Of a stretch of 64,000 nt of DNA, positions 55,771 through 64,000 are shown one piece after another. This stretch comes from an uncultured Prevotella sp. (GTDB lineage: Bacteria; Bacteroidota; Bacteroidia; Bacteroidales; Bacteroidaceae). Position 1 is the first letter of the stretch; every line of letters begins with the position of its first letter. The stretch lies in the NCBI GenBank assembly GCA_944320195.1, contig CALUGP010000008.1:1-64000 (forward strand), in the 5' to 3' direction. The translations under genes were made by a program, and so were the position numbers. The notes under the pieces were generated by a model. That model was not told the DNA's origin, did not search any database, and saw nothing but the letters and a program-made list of their open reading frames with translations.

Positions 55771-55810
55771 CGGCTCAAATAAACAAGGATAAAAACGTAA
55801 GGAAACAGAT

Positions 55811-58800
55811 ATGTCCAACAAATTCGCCGAACATAAGGGTCTTGATTTGACAACTACCAACAAGACCGTATTAGAAGAATGGAACAGCAGCGACGTGTTC
55901 CGCAAATCTATAACAGAGCGTGAGGGTTGTCCTCAGTTCGTGTTCTTTGAGGGGCCTCCTTCGGCCAACGGCCATCCTGGCATCCACCATGTGTTAGCAC
56001 GCACAATAAAGGACACCTTTAATCGGTACAAGACAATGAAGGGATACCAGGTTCACCGCAAGGCCGGGTGGGACACTCACGGACTGCCTGTAGAGCTTGG
56101 CGTCGAAAAAGAGCTTGGCATAACCAAGGCGGATATTGACAACAGGGAGTCTGACAAATACATATCTGTTGAAGACTATAACAAGAAGTGTCGTGAGAAC
56201 GTGATGAAATTCACTGCCGAGTGGCGCGACCTTACTGAGAAGATGGGCTATTGGGTTGATCTTGACCACCCTTACATAACGTATGATAACAAATACATTG
56301 AAACCCTTTGGTGGCTCTTGAAGCAACTTTATGACAAAGGCCTGCTGTACAAGGGATATACAATACAGCCTTATTCACCGGCTGCAGGTACGGGACTGTC
56401 AAGCCACGAACTTAACCAGCCTGGATGTTACCGTGACGTGAAGGACACCACGGCTACGGTGCAGTTCACCATAGTAGACCCGAAGCCTGAGATGGCGGAG
56501 TGGGGCAAGCCCTACTTCCTGGCTTGGACGACTACGCCGTGGACGCTCGCTGCCAACTCTGCGCTGTGCGTGCGCCCAGACATCGACTATGTGGCCGTGC
56601 AGACGTACAACCATTACAGCGGCGACCCTGTGACAGTCGTGCTGGCAGAAGTTCTCGTGCCGTCGTATTTCAACCCGAAGGGCGAGGGCGCGGACTTGTC
56701 ATCATACAAGAAAGGCGACAAGGTTATACCTTATAATATAGTAGCGCATTACAAGGGTGCTGACCTAGTTGGCATGAGGTATGAGCAACTGTTGCCGATG
56801 ATAAGCCCGATGACAGACGGGGCGTTCCGTGTAATTCCCGGCGATTATGTCACCACTGAGGACGGTACGGGCATAGTGCATATCGCTCCGAACTTCGGTG
56901 CAGACGATGCCAACGTGGCCAAGAAAGCTGGCGTGCCGCCCATTGTGCTTATTGACAAGAAAGGCAATAAGAGACCGATAGTTGACCTCGAGGGTAAATA
57001 TTACTTGACGGAAGACCTTGACGACGAGTTCGTCAAAAAGCATGTCAACGTAGAGGCTTGGGGTAAGTATTCGGGACGTTATGTGAAGAATGCTTACGAT
57101 GAAACCTTAACAGACAAGGACGAGACCCTTGACGTGACCATCTGCATGGACCTGAAGGCGCGTGGCATGGCGTTTAAAATAGAGAAGCACGTACACAACT
57201 ATCCCCACTGTTGGCGCACGGACAAGCCGATACTTTATTATCCGCTTGACAGTTGGTTCATACGTTCGACGGCTTGCAAGGACAGAATGGTTGAGCTGAA
57301 CAAGACTATCAACTGGAAACCAGAAAGCACAGGTACGGGACGCTTCGGCAACTGGCTTGAGAACCTTAACGACTGGAATCTCAGCCGCAGCCGCTTCTGG
57401 GGCACTCCGCTGCCCGTCTGGCGCGATGAGGATGGTAACGAGACCTGCATCGGTTCGTTGCAGCAACTTTACGATGAAATAGAAAAGAGCGTTGAAGCGG
57501 ACTTCATGGTGTCAAATCCGTTGAAAGACAAGGGCTTTGTTCCTGGCGACTATTCTCAGGAAAATTACGACAAGATAGACCTTCACCGTCCGTATGTTGA
57601 CAACATCACATTGTGCAGCAAGGCTGGCAAACCCATGAAGCGTGAAACGGATTTGATAGACGTATGGTTTGATTCGGGCAGTATGCCATATGCGCAGATA
57701 CATTATCCGTTTGAGAATGCCGATGCGGTTGACAAGCGTACAGCTTTTCCAGCCGACTTCATAAATGAAGGCGTAGACCAGACACGCGGATGGTTCTTTA
57801 CTCTGCATGCTATTGCGACAATGGTGTTTGACAGCGTGGCGTTCAAGAATGTCATTTCAAGCGGTCTTGTGCTTGACGCAAAGGGCAACAAGATGAGCAA
57901 ACGTCTTGGAAACGCCGTTGACCCGTTTGAAACAATAGAGAGATATGGTGCTGACGCTGTGCGTTTTTACATGCTGACCAACTCGTCGCCGTGGGATAAT
58001 CTGAAGTTCGACCCCAACGGTGTAGACGAGGTTCGCCGCAAATTTTTCGGCACTTTGTACAACACATATTCGTTCTTCAGTCTCTATGCCAATGTCGATG
58101 GGTTTGACTATTCTCAAGAAGAGATCCCCGTTGCAGAGCGCCCTGAGATTGACCGGTGGATATTGTCAGAACTGAACTCACTCATTAAAAGTGTCGACTG
58201 TGCGCTTGCCGAATACGAGCCGACTAAGGCTGGGCGACTTATTGATTCGTTCGTTAATGACGACTTGAGCAACTGGTATGTACGCCTCAACCGCAAGCGC
58301 TTCTGGGGTAAGGAAATGTACAAGGACAAGCTCTCTGCTTATGAGACATTGTACACATGTCTTGAAACTGTGGCCAGGTTGCTGGCTCCGTTCTCTCCGT
58401 TCTACGCAGATCAGCTTTACATGGACCTGACAAGGGTGACAGGCCGTGGCAACAAGGTTTCGGTGCATCTAGACAAATTCCCTGAAGCAGATGAAAGTCT
58501 TCTTGACAATGACTTAGAGGCGCGCATGAAGATGGCGCAAAAGATAACCTCTATGGTTCTGGCTCTGCGCCGTAAGGTAAACATTAAGGTGCGTCAGCCG
58601 CTGCAGTGTATGATGATTCCTGCTGTAGATGATGTGCAGAAAAGGCGCATAGAAGCTGTCAAGAAACTGGTCGAGAATGAAGTAAATGTTAAAGAACTGA
58701 AGTTTGTCGAAGGAGCTGATGTCCTTGTGAAGAAGGTTAAATGCAATTTCCGCACGATGGGAAAGAAGTTCGGCAAACTGATGAAGGGCATAGCTGCCGA

Positions 58801-59242
58801 AATGGACACGTTAGCCCAAGCAGACATAGCCGCATTCGAGAAAGCCGGAGAAATAAAGATAAATGTTGAAGGACAGGCTGTCATGGTGGAACTTGCCGAT
58901 GTTGAAATTATTAATGAGGATATTCCAGGCTGGCTTGTGGCCAACGACGGCAACCTTACGGTGGCTCTTGAGGTTGAGCTTAACGATGAACTGCGCAATG
59001 AGGGCATGGCTCGCGAGCTTATCAACCGCATCCAAAATCTCCGCAAAGAATGTGGGTTGGAGATTACCGACCGCGTGAACGTATGCATATCGCCGGACAA
59101 CCGCGTGAAAGATGCGGTTGACTCATTCTCTGACTACATAAAGGGGCAGGTTCTTGCTGACAGCATTTCGCTTGTCGAAAATACAGGACAGGAGGTTGAT
59201 ATGGATGGGTTCAGCGTGCACATAAATGTGAGCAAGGCTTAA
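55811..59242 (+). CDS. ileS: Isoleucyl-tRNA synthetase
   Basis: A 1143-residue class I synthetase that loads isoleucine on tRNA(Ile). The HIGH-type motif is PSANGHPGIHH, and the KMSKS-type motif is GNKMSKRLGN. The editing domain (TTPWTLAANSALCV) and the anticodon-binding domain are present. The HPGIHH/KMSKR forms and the length correspond to the eukaryote-like class (type 2), which is known for low mupirocin sensitivity; that property is inference. It is followed after 65 nt by the dksA-type gene. Confidence 0.97.
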   Translation: MSNKFAEHKGLDLTTTNKTVLEEWNSSDVFRKSITEREGCPQFVFFEGPPSANGHPGIHHVLARTIKDTFNRYKTMKGYQVHRKAGWDTHGLPVELGVEKELGITKADIDNRESDKYISVEDYNKKCRENVMKFTAEWRDLTEKMGYWVDLDHPYITYDNKYIETLWWLLKQLYDKGLLYKGYTIQPYSPAAGTGLSSHELNQPGCYRDVKDTTATVQFTIVDPKPEMAEWGKPYFLAWTTTPWTLAANSALCVRPDIDYVAVQTYNHYSGDPVTVVLAEVLVPSYFNPKGEGADLSSYKKGDKVIPYNIVAHYKGADLVGMRYEQLLPMISPMTDGAFRVIPGDYVTTEDGTGIVHIAPNFGADDANVAKKAGVPPIVLIDKKGNKRPIVDLEGKYYLTEDLDDEFVKKHVNVEAWGKYSGRYVKNAYDETLTDKDETLDVTICMDLKARGMAFKIEKHVHNYPHCWRTDKPILYYPLDSWFIRSTACKDRMVELNKTINWKPESTGTGRFGNWLENLNDWNLSRSRFWGTPLPVWRDEDGNETCIGSLQQLYDEIEKSVEADFMVSNPLKDKGFVPGDYSQENYDKIDLHRPYVDNITLCSKAGKPMKRETDLIDVWFDSGSMPYAQIHYPFENADAVDKRTAFPADFINEGVDQTRGWFFTLHAIATMVFDSVAFKNVISSGLVLDAKGNKMSKRLGNAVDPFETIERYGADAVRFYMLTNSSPWDNLKFDPNGVDEVRRKFFGTLYNTYSFFSLYANVDGFDYSQEEIPVAERPEIDRWILSELNSLIKSVDCALAEYEPTKAGRLIDSFVNDDLSNWYVRLNRKRFWGKEMYKDKLSAYETLYTCLETVARLLAPFSPFYADQLYMDLTRVTGRGNKVSVHLDKFPEADESLLDNDLEARMKMAQKITSMVLALRRKVNIKVRQPLQCMMIPAVDDVQKRRIEAVKKLVENEVNVKELKFVEGADVLVKKVKCNFRTMGKKFGKLMKGIAAEMDTLAQADIAAFEKAGEIKINVEGQAVMVELADVEIINEDIPGWLVANDGNLTVALEVELNDELRNEGMARELINRIQNLRKECGLEITDRVNVCISPDNRVKDAVDSFSDYIKGQVLADSISLVENTGQEVDMDGFSVHINVSKA

Positions 59243-59307
59243 AAGCGGCCGTTGCTTTAACCCAAACTTCATACGCATGTGGATTATTAACTTTAAAACA
59301 TCATATT

Positions 59308-59688
59308 ATGGCAGAAAAAACACGTTACAGCGATGAGGAACTTGAAGAGTTCAGGGGAATCATTAACGAGAAGCTCAAACTGGCAAGACGCGATTACAAC
59401 CAGATGATGAGGACGCTGATGAACGCTGACGGCAACGATGTGGACGACACTTCACCTACTTACAAAGTTCTTGAAGAAGGAAGTGCGACACAGACGAAAG
59501 AAGAGCTTATACAGCAGGCCAGCCGCTTGCAGAAGTTCATTCAGGGGCTTGAGGCCGCCATTGTAAGGATAGAGAACAAGACCTATGGCATTGACCGTAT
59601 CACAGGCGAGCTTATACCCAAAGAGCGCCTGCGTGCTGTCCCTCACGCAACGCTCAGTGTCGCGTCAAAGAATGCCAGGAAAAAGTAA
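59308..59688 (+). CDS. DksA/TraR-type regulator without zinc cysteines
   Basis: A 126-residue protein of the DksA/TraR family, which in other bacteria binds RNA polymerase and tunes the stringent response. The coiled-coil N-terminal part (YSDEELEEFRGIINEKLKLARRDYNQM) and the family signature YGIDRITGELIPKERLRAVPHATLS are clear, but the four zinc cysteines are absent: the first position reads D instead of C (YGID). Loss of the zinc finger is common in Bacteroidetes. The Asp-Asp at the coiled-coil tip area (NDVDDTSPT) may serve the catalytic-site function. Confidence 0.9.
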   Translation: MAEKTRYSDEELEEFRGIINEKLKLARRDYNQMMRTLMNADGNDVDDTSPTYKVLEEGSATQTKEELIQQASRLQKFIQGLEAAIVRIENKTYGIDRITGELIPKERLRAVPHATLSVASKNARKK

Positions 59689-59842
59689 GAATGCAATGTT
59701 TGCATAGACTGGGAACATGTGAATGATGGGAAGTTGAACCTTATGGGCTGTTTTGATTGGACTGTGCGCGGTCGTTAAACAATCAATAGGCCATAGTGTT
59801 CAATTTCCCACATGCTTTTTAAAAGTAAATATTAAATCTGTA

Positions 59843-60478
59843 ATGATGGTTGCATTGGACACTTATAAAAAAAAGGTATTGGTTACGTTGTTGCTGGCAA
59901 TTGTACTGCTTGTCATAGACCAGTGGATAAAAATATCGGTCAAGACGGGGATGTGCCTTCATGAGAGTATAAGGGTCACAGACTGGTTCTATATCAGTTT
60001 TATTGAGAACAACGGCATGGCTTTTGGCATGACCATTGTCAATAAATTGTTTCTCAGCCTTTTCCGTATTGTAGCCATTGTTGCGCTCGGATGGTACTTG
60101 TTCAGGCAATTGAGGCGTCAGGCTCGCATGTTGTGGCTTGTGTGTCTGACGCTTGTTTTTGCAGGAGCTGTCGGCAATCTTATCGATTGCATGTTTTACG
60201 GTTTGATATTTAATGCGTCCTCGCCTTATTATGTATCATACTTTGTCCCGTTCGGTCATGGTTATGCTCCGTTCCTTATGGGCAAGGTCGTGGACATGTT
60301 TTATTTTCCTATAATAGTGACTACGTGGCCCGACTGGATGCCTGTCATAGGTGGGGATGAATTTGTGTTCTTTAGTCCTGTATTCAATTTCGCCGATTCA
60401 TGTGTCAGTGTTGGTGTGATTCTGATATTGTTGTTTTGCCGTAAAGAATTGTCACAAATCTCTTTTTCAATGAAATGA
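59843..60478 (+). CDS. lspA: Lipoprotein signal peptidase
   Basis: A 211-residue aspartic protease of the inner membrane that cuts lipoprotein signal peptides. The two catalytic Asp motifs are GAVGNLIDC and VFNFADSCVS, in a frame of four membrane segments. ATG 59843 or 59846 is preferred; earlier in-frame starts add no family sequence. The protein is longer than the usual 160-170 residues because of a loop (YYVSYFVPFGHGYAPFLMGK ... PDWMPVIGGDEFV) seen in Bacteroidetes. It overlaps the following gene by 4 nt (ATGA). Confidence 0.95.
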   Translation: MMVALDTYKKKVLVTLLLAIVLLVIDQWIKISVKTGMCLHESIRVTDWFYISFIENNGMAFGMTIVNKLFLSLFRIVAIVALGWYLFRQLRRQARMLWLVCLTLVFAGAVGNLIDCMFYGLIFNASSPYYVSYFVPFGHGYAPFLMGKVVDMFYFPIIVTTWPDWMPVIGGDEFVFFSPVFNFADSCVSVGVILILLFCRKELSQISFSMK

Positions 60479-61488
60479 AGACGTTACGCATAGTTCCGTT
60501 TGTGTTAATTGTGGTTTCGCTTTTTTCATGCAAACCAAAGGTACCTGGTGAATACATCCAGCCAGACGAGTTTGAGGATATCCTGTATGATTTTCATCTG
60601 GCAGACGGCATGGCGAACAGCAAAGATGCAAATGAGGATGTTTCTTATGACATGACTCTGTACAGACAGGCTGTTTTACGTAAGTATGGCATAACACAAG
60701 CTGAATTTGACTCGTCCCTTGTCTATTACATGCGCCATGCCGACAGACTGCATAAGGTATATGAGAATCTTACTGAACGGTTTGAGAAAGAAGCAATGGC
60801 CCTAGGCGCCTCTGCCAACGACATTCGGCGTTATGGCGACATGTCTTCCAAACGTGACACTTCGAATCTTTGGAGAGGCGTTGCTTCGGCGATGCTTATG
60901 CCCAGTGCGCCTTACAATGTCATGTCATTTGAAATAACCGCAGACAGCACCTACCGTCCTGGAGACAAGATAATATTCAGCTTTAACAGCGATTTTGTCT
61001 ATAAGGAAGGTCCCAAGGAAGCCATTGCGCTGCTTGCCGTGCAATTCATGAATGACAGCGTGGCAAGCAATACGGTGAGGATTTCTTCCAGTTCGAACCA
61101 TAGTGTGACCGTGTCTGACTTCAGCCGTAAAGGCATAAAGACAATACGCGGCTTTGTATATCTTAGCGACAGGAAGACGGCGCGTGGTGTTGAAGGAAGG
61201 GATAATTTGCGCCTGATGTTTATCAACAACATCCGTATGGTCAGGATGAGATATACTGGCGGCCAAGACGCGCCGGCTGTGGCTGATCAGCCTAAGACTG
61301 TGCGCCGTGACACCACCAGCAACAAGCCGGTGCTGCAAGAGGCTGGAAGCACGTCTTCACCGGTAGTTCCATCAAAGGGCATAACGCCTTTGGACAGAGG
61401 CCTGAAAACTTCTAGGCCTATTACTGCGCCTTTAAAAGTGTCAGACACCAAGCCTGTTACGACAAGAAGAAACACGTCAAGCCATTAG
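60475..61488 (+). CDS. DUF4296 lipoprotein
   Basis: A 337-residue lipoprotein of Bacteroidetes. Lipobox LFSC gives Cys19 at the N terminus. The DUF4296 domain covers about residues 24-115 (VPGEYIQPDEFEDILYDFHLADGM, YRQAVLRKYGITQAEFDSSLVYYMRHADRL). The remainder is beta-rich and ends in a Pro/Thr/Lys-rich tail of low complexity. Its start overlaps the lspA stop as ATGA. The pair of LspA with a lipoprotein of this type is common in the phylum. Function unknown. Confidence 0.85.
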   Translation: MKTLRIVPFVLIVVSLFSCKPKVPGEYIQPDEFEDILYDFHLADGMANSKDANEDVSYDMTLYRQAVLRKYGITQAEFDSSLVYYMRHADRLHKVYENLTERFEKEAMALGASANDIRRYGDMSSKRDTSNLWRGVASAMLMPSAPYNVMSFEITADSTYRPGDKIIFSFNSDFVYKEGPKEAIALLAVQFMNDSVASNTVRISSSSNHSVTVSDFSRKGIKTIRGFVYLSDRKTARGVEGRDNLRLMFINNIRMVRMRYTGGQDAPAVADQPKTVRRDTTSNKPVLQEAGSTSSPVVPSKGITPLDRGLKTSRPITAPLKVSDTKPVTTRRNTSSH

Positions 61489-61520
61489 CTTAACTTTAGA
61501 TCCGATTAAAAGTATAAGTT

Positions 61521-61739
61521 ATGCCACAGCGTAAACGTATTGCCGTAAACCGTGTAATTGCTGACGGAGAAACGATATGCCCTTGTGTGATTGAAATGGA
61601 GCATGGCAAGGTTATTGATTTTTACCGTCTTGCACATGAACTTCCGGCTACTGAATGGCATTGTGGAACGGTTGTCCTAGCCTGTTCTGACGGTGAATGG
61701 ACGATAATGTCGTCTACGGTTGAAGGGATATTTCAATGA
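61521..61739 (+). CDS. Small protein of unknown function
   Basis: A 72-residue protein (MPQRKRIAVNRVIADGETICP) with a beta-rich pattern and four cysteines (ETICPCVIEM, EWHCGTVVLACSDG). I do not know the family. It follows the DUF4296 gene by 32 nt and is probably the last gene of the ileS-dksA-lspA series. The Cys pairs could bind metal, but their spacing is not a standard zinc motif. Confidence 0.65.
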   Translation: MPQRKRIAVNRVIADGETICPCVIEMEHGKVIDFYRLAHELPATEWHCGTVVLACSDGEWTIMSSTVEGIFQ

Positions 61740-62015
61740 AGTCTGATTGTTCCTGTTTTTTGAGTCTGACATAAACAAAATCATAGGTGCTGTTTGTTGA
61801 CCTGCATTGGTTCAGCCAATGATGCAAGGCATGGCATATCGCATTCTGATTGGCCGTGTCTTATAACGTAAAATGCCGTGAATCAGCATGCAAAAGGCCG
61901 TCAAAACCAAGCGTCTTGACGGCCTTTGCTGACAGGCCTTACGGCCTAAAGTTTCCTTGGTTGCCCGAATGTGCTTTTTGTCAGCATGCAATATCGTGTA
62001 AGGCGCATGTCTGAA
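61740..62015. repeat. Convergent gap with GGCCGT palindromes
   Basis: AAAGGCCGTCAA (61893-61904) pairs perfectly with TTGACGGCCTTT (61916-61927), 11-nt loop. A smaller hairpin (AGGCC/GGCCT, about 61937-61950) follows. The hairpins lie between the ends of the small gene and the leftward lipid kinase and may terminate both. The words match the other intergenic elements of the window. Confidence 0.65.
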
Positions 62016-63041
62016 TTACAGATTGCCAAGTTTCTCTTTCACTACTTTGTTCAGTGACAACATTAGTTTCTTGTCGGTTCTTGCACTGAAAATGTCGTTG
62101 AAAAACAGGCTGAATGCATTTTGCATCGCATTGGGCATCCTCTTGGCCTTGTCGGCAAATGGATTGATTATGATTCTTATCCCTTTGTCCTTGACCGATA
62201 TGTCAACGTCGCTGCTTGTCATGACCGGTTCGCCGTCATAATGTATGAAGCCTGGCTTCTCCCTGTGTATCTGAATATGCTTTGTCTTGAATGTCTTTAT
62301 CTTGGAGTTTTTGTCAAGCGTCTTGTTGAACATGTCAATGCTTATTTGTGGCGCTTCGAGCATGTCGAACGGTTCCATTATTATAACGTCAAGAAGTCCG
62401 TCGCTCATGGATGCTTGTGGAGCAATGTATGCATTATTGCCATACTGTGAAGCGTTGGCGCATGACACGAGAAAAGCCCTGTACAAAGACGTTCCGTTCT
62501 CGTCCTTAATCTCATATGTCTCAGGCCTGTATTTCAGCCCTTCACGTAGAATGTTTTCTATGTATGTGACAGGGCCACGTCGTCCTGACTCGGCAAATTT
62601 CATGCTGATAAAGGCGTCAAAACCCATTCCACATGTGCAAAAGAACGGAATGTCGTTGATCATTCCATAATCAAGGTCGTGGACAGTGTACGAGTTTATC
62701 ACTTTTATGGCCTTTGCCGCGTCCATTGGCAGCATCAAATGACGTGCAAGTCCGTTGCCGGATCCGCAAGGAACAATGCCCAGCGCAATGTCAGAATGCA
62801 CGATGGCACGTGCCACCTCATTAACGGTTCCGTCGCCGCCAACAGCCACAACAGCATCATATCCATGGACTTTTGCGTCAGTTGCAAGTTCATAAGCATG
62901 GCCGCTGTAACGTGTTTCCTCCAAATCAAAGTCAAAACAATCCTTGTCAAGATTGTCCTCTACAACCTTGGGGATGCCAGTCTTGCGCACTGTTCCCGAA
63001 ATGGGATTCATTATGAACAGTATTTTCTTTTTTTCCGTCAT
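62016..63041 (-). CDS. Diacylglycerol-kinase family lipid kinase
   Basis: A 341-residue cytosolic kinase of the DAGK/sphingosine kinase/YegS family. The nucleotide-binding motifs are ILFIMNPISGTVRKTGIP and AVVAVGGDGTVNEVARAI; SDIALGIVPCGSGNGLARHL completes the catalytic part. A C-terminal beta domain (KHIQIHREKPGFIHYDGEPV) follows. It is divergent from the serine palmitoyltransferase gene, so a sphingoid base or ceramide is a possible substrate besides diacylglycerol (inference). Confidence 0.9.
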   Translation of the reverse strand: MTEKKKILFIMNPISGTVRKTGIPKVVEDNLDKDCFDFDLEETRYSGHAYELATDAKVHGYDAVVAVGGDGTVNEVARAIVHSDIALGIVPCGSGNGLARHLMLPMDAAKAIKVINSYTVHDLDYGMINDIPFFCTCGMGFDAFISMKFAESGRRGPVTYIENILREGLKYRPETYEIKDENGTSLYRAFLVSCANASQYGNNAYIAPQASMSDGLLDVIIMEPFDMLEAPQISIDMFNKTLDKNSKIKTFKTKHIQIHREKPGFIHYDGEPVMTSSDVDISVKDKGIRIIINPFADKAKRMPNAMQNAFSLFFNDIFSARTDKKLMLSLNKVVKEKLGNL

Positions 63042-63049
63042 ATATGGTG

Positions 63050-63057
63050 CAAAATTA
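63050..63057 (-). promoter_or_regulatory. -7 box of the lipid kinase gene
   Basis: Read leftward, TAATTTTG at 63050-63057. Only 8 nt separate it from the ATG at 63041, so the leader should be very short. Confidence 0.5.
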
Positions 63058-63152
63058 ATAATATATCAGTATAAAAACGTTTCCCGACAGACAATATTTT
63101 CATTTTTGCGACACTTTTCCATGTTTTTTCTTATGCGTTCGGCATTTTTTTG

Positions 63153-63160
63153 TATCTTTG
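63153..63160 (+). promoter_or_regulatory. -7 box of the serine palmitoyltransferase gene
   Basis: TATCTTTG at 63153-63160. The leader to the ATG at 63281 is about 115 nt. The -33 element is not clear. Confidence 0.5.
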
Positions 63161-63280
63161 CAGCCTGATTGAACAAGGGAAGTGTTGGCCTTGACATGTG
63201 GATGGATGTACAATCGTGCGAAACCACATCTTGACACACTGATTAACCGTTAATGTAGCAAACCTACACCTATTTTAATT

Positions 63281-64000
63281 ATGGGATTATTACAGGAGAG
63301 ATACAAGAATTATCGTGAGCCGCAAAAGTTCATGGAAGCGGGGGTTTATCCGTATTTCCGTGAAATAACAGGCAAACAGGGCACGGAAGTGCAAATGGAA
63401 GGGCACAATGTGCTTATGTTTGGTTCAAATGCTTACACAGGACTTACAGGCGATCCACGCGTAGAAGCCGCGGCAAAAGCCGCGCTCGACAAGTACGGTA
63501 CTGGGTGCGCCGGAAGCAGATTCTTGAACGGAACGTTAGACCTGCATGTCAGATTGGAAAAAGAACTTGCTGAATTTGAGCATAAAGACGAGGCATTGTG
63601 CTTCTCAACAGGCTTCTCCGTAAATGCTGGAGTCTTGGCTGTTGTATGCGGACGCGAGGACTATATAATATGCGACGATCGTGACCATGCCAGCATCGTA
63701 GACGGCAGGCGCCTTTCATTCGCGACATGCTTGAAATACAAGCATAACGACATGGACGACCTTGAAAAGCAATTGCAGAAGTGTCGGCCAGAATCAATCA
63801 AACTGATAGTTGTTGACGGAGTCTTTTCCATGGAAGGGGATTTGGCGAATCTGCCTGAAATCATCCGTTTGAAAAAGAAATACAATGCATCTGTGATGGT
63901 TGACGAGGCTCATGGCCTTGGCGTGTTCGGCAAGCAGGGCAGGGGAGTGTGTGACTATTTCGGTGTTACAGATGATGTAGACCTTATTATGGGCACTTTC
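63281..64000 (+). CDS. spt: Serine palmitoyltransferase, partial (cut by window end)
   Basis: The first 240 codons of a PLP-dependent alpha-oxoamine synthase. It starts MGLLQERYKNYREPQKFMEAG and has VYPYFREITGKQGTEVQMEGHNVLMFGSNAYTGL, GCAGSRFLNGTLDLHVRLE and VDEAHGLGVFGKQG (PLP-binding Asp and His). The PLP lysine lies beyond position 64000. This form is the one that makes 3-ketosphinganine in sphingolipid-producing Bacteroidetes; a KBL-type activity cannot be excluded from the fragment. The gene has its own promoter and is divergent from the lipid kinase. Confidence 0.9.
   Translation, partial: MGLLQERYKNYREPQKFMEAGVYPYFREITGKQGTEVQMEGHNVLMFGSNAYTGLTGDPRVEAAAKAALDKYGTGCAGSRFLNGTLDLHVRLEKELAEFEHKDEALCFSTGFSVNAGVLAVVCGREDYIICDDRDHASIVDGRRLSFATCLKYKHNDMDDLEKQLQKCRPESIKLIVVDGVFSMEGDLANLPEIIRLKKKYNASVMVDEAHGLGVFGKQGRGVCDYFGVTDDVDLIMGTF

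Noticed and set aside
1-64000. tRNA, rRNA, CRISPR arrays, insertion sequences
   Set aside because: I looked for tRNA-type T-loop words, direct repeats at CRISPR spacing and transposase motifs in all gaps and found none that I could support.

Overview
The window looks like a chromosomal segment of a member of the Bacteroidales, most likely Prevotellaceae or a close relative (inference). The supporting signs are the Bacteroidetes promoter pattern (TTTG, about 20 nt, TAnnTTTG) in front of many genes, an almost complete lack of Shine-Dalgarno sequences, a complete MoxR/Bat (aerotolerance) operon, a DksA-type protein without zinc cysteines, a GldB-like lipoprotein, Bacteroidetes families such as DUF2027-Smr, DUF4296, DUF5112/DUF5113, DUF5932 and DUF5687, and a serine palmitoyltransferase gene for sphingolipid synthesis. 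I saw no tRNA, rRNA, CRISPR array, prophage or transposase gene. Nearly all of the segment is ordinary core genome.

Layout. 1-4.9 kb: rightward genes for a secreted GHL10-type glycosidase, a small unknown protein, a GldB-like lipoprotein and a beta-helix lipoprotein. 4.9-9.9 kb: leftward group pap2-queA-DUF2027/Smr-nadE. 10.1-18.4 kb: leftward Bat operon moxR-DUF58-(BatD-like)-batA-batB-batC-batD/E, in which BatD and BatE are one polypeptide. 18.8-26.5 kb: a lipoprotein (leftward), then an HU/SPOR protein, an FHA protein, ribosomal protein S1 and an AddB-like nuclease (rightward). 26.5-30.5 kb: cdd, a 1-kb non-coding stretch and a GH51 arabinofuranosidase. 30.6-33.8 kb: leftward RNase D-like/rRNA methyltransferase/tilS. 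33.9-38.5 kb: ftsK, a LolA-like protein and a DUF5687 membrane protein. 38.9-44.6 kb: leftward DUF4861 protein and TamB. 45.5-52.3 kb: rightward kdgK, a 48-codon gene, eda, a giant double histidine-kinase-like protein, its response regulator and a short AbgT-like membrane protein. 52.3-54.3 kb: leftward membrane protein and hisB. 54.5-61.7 kb: an oxidoreductase, then ileS, a dksA-type gene, lspA, a DUF4296 lipoprotein and a small protein. 62-64 kb: a lipid kinase divergent from serine palmitoyltransferase, which is cut by the window end.

Most interesting parts. (1) The kdgK-eda locus runs directly into a hybrid sensor in which the first kinase half keeps the ATP-binding motifs but has no phospho-accepting histidine, while the second half has a candidate histidine but a degenerate ATPase domain. 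A response regulator follows. (2) A 48-residue DUF4177-like protein lies between kdgK and eda. (3) Several promoters sit so close to the start codon that leaderless messages are likely, one of them on a 10-codon leader frame that overlaps the AddB-like gene. (4) A set of intergenic palindromes shares a GGCCGT/ATGGCCTTTT vocabulary, together with a REP-like pair at 38.6 kb. All functional names come from reading the translated sequences; no database search was run.
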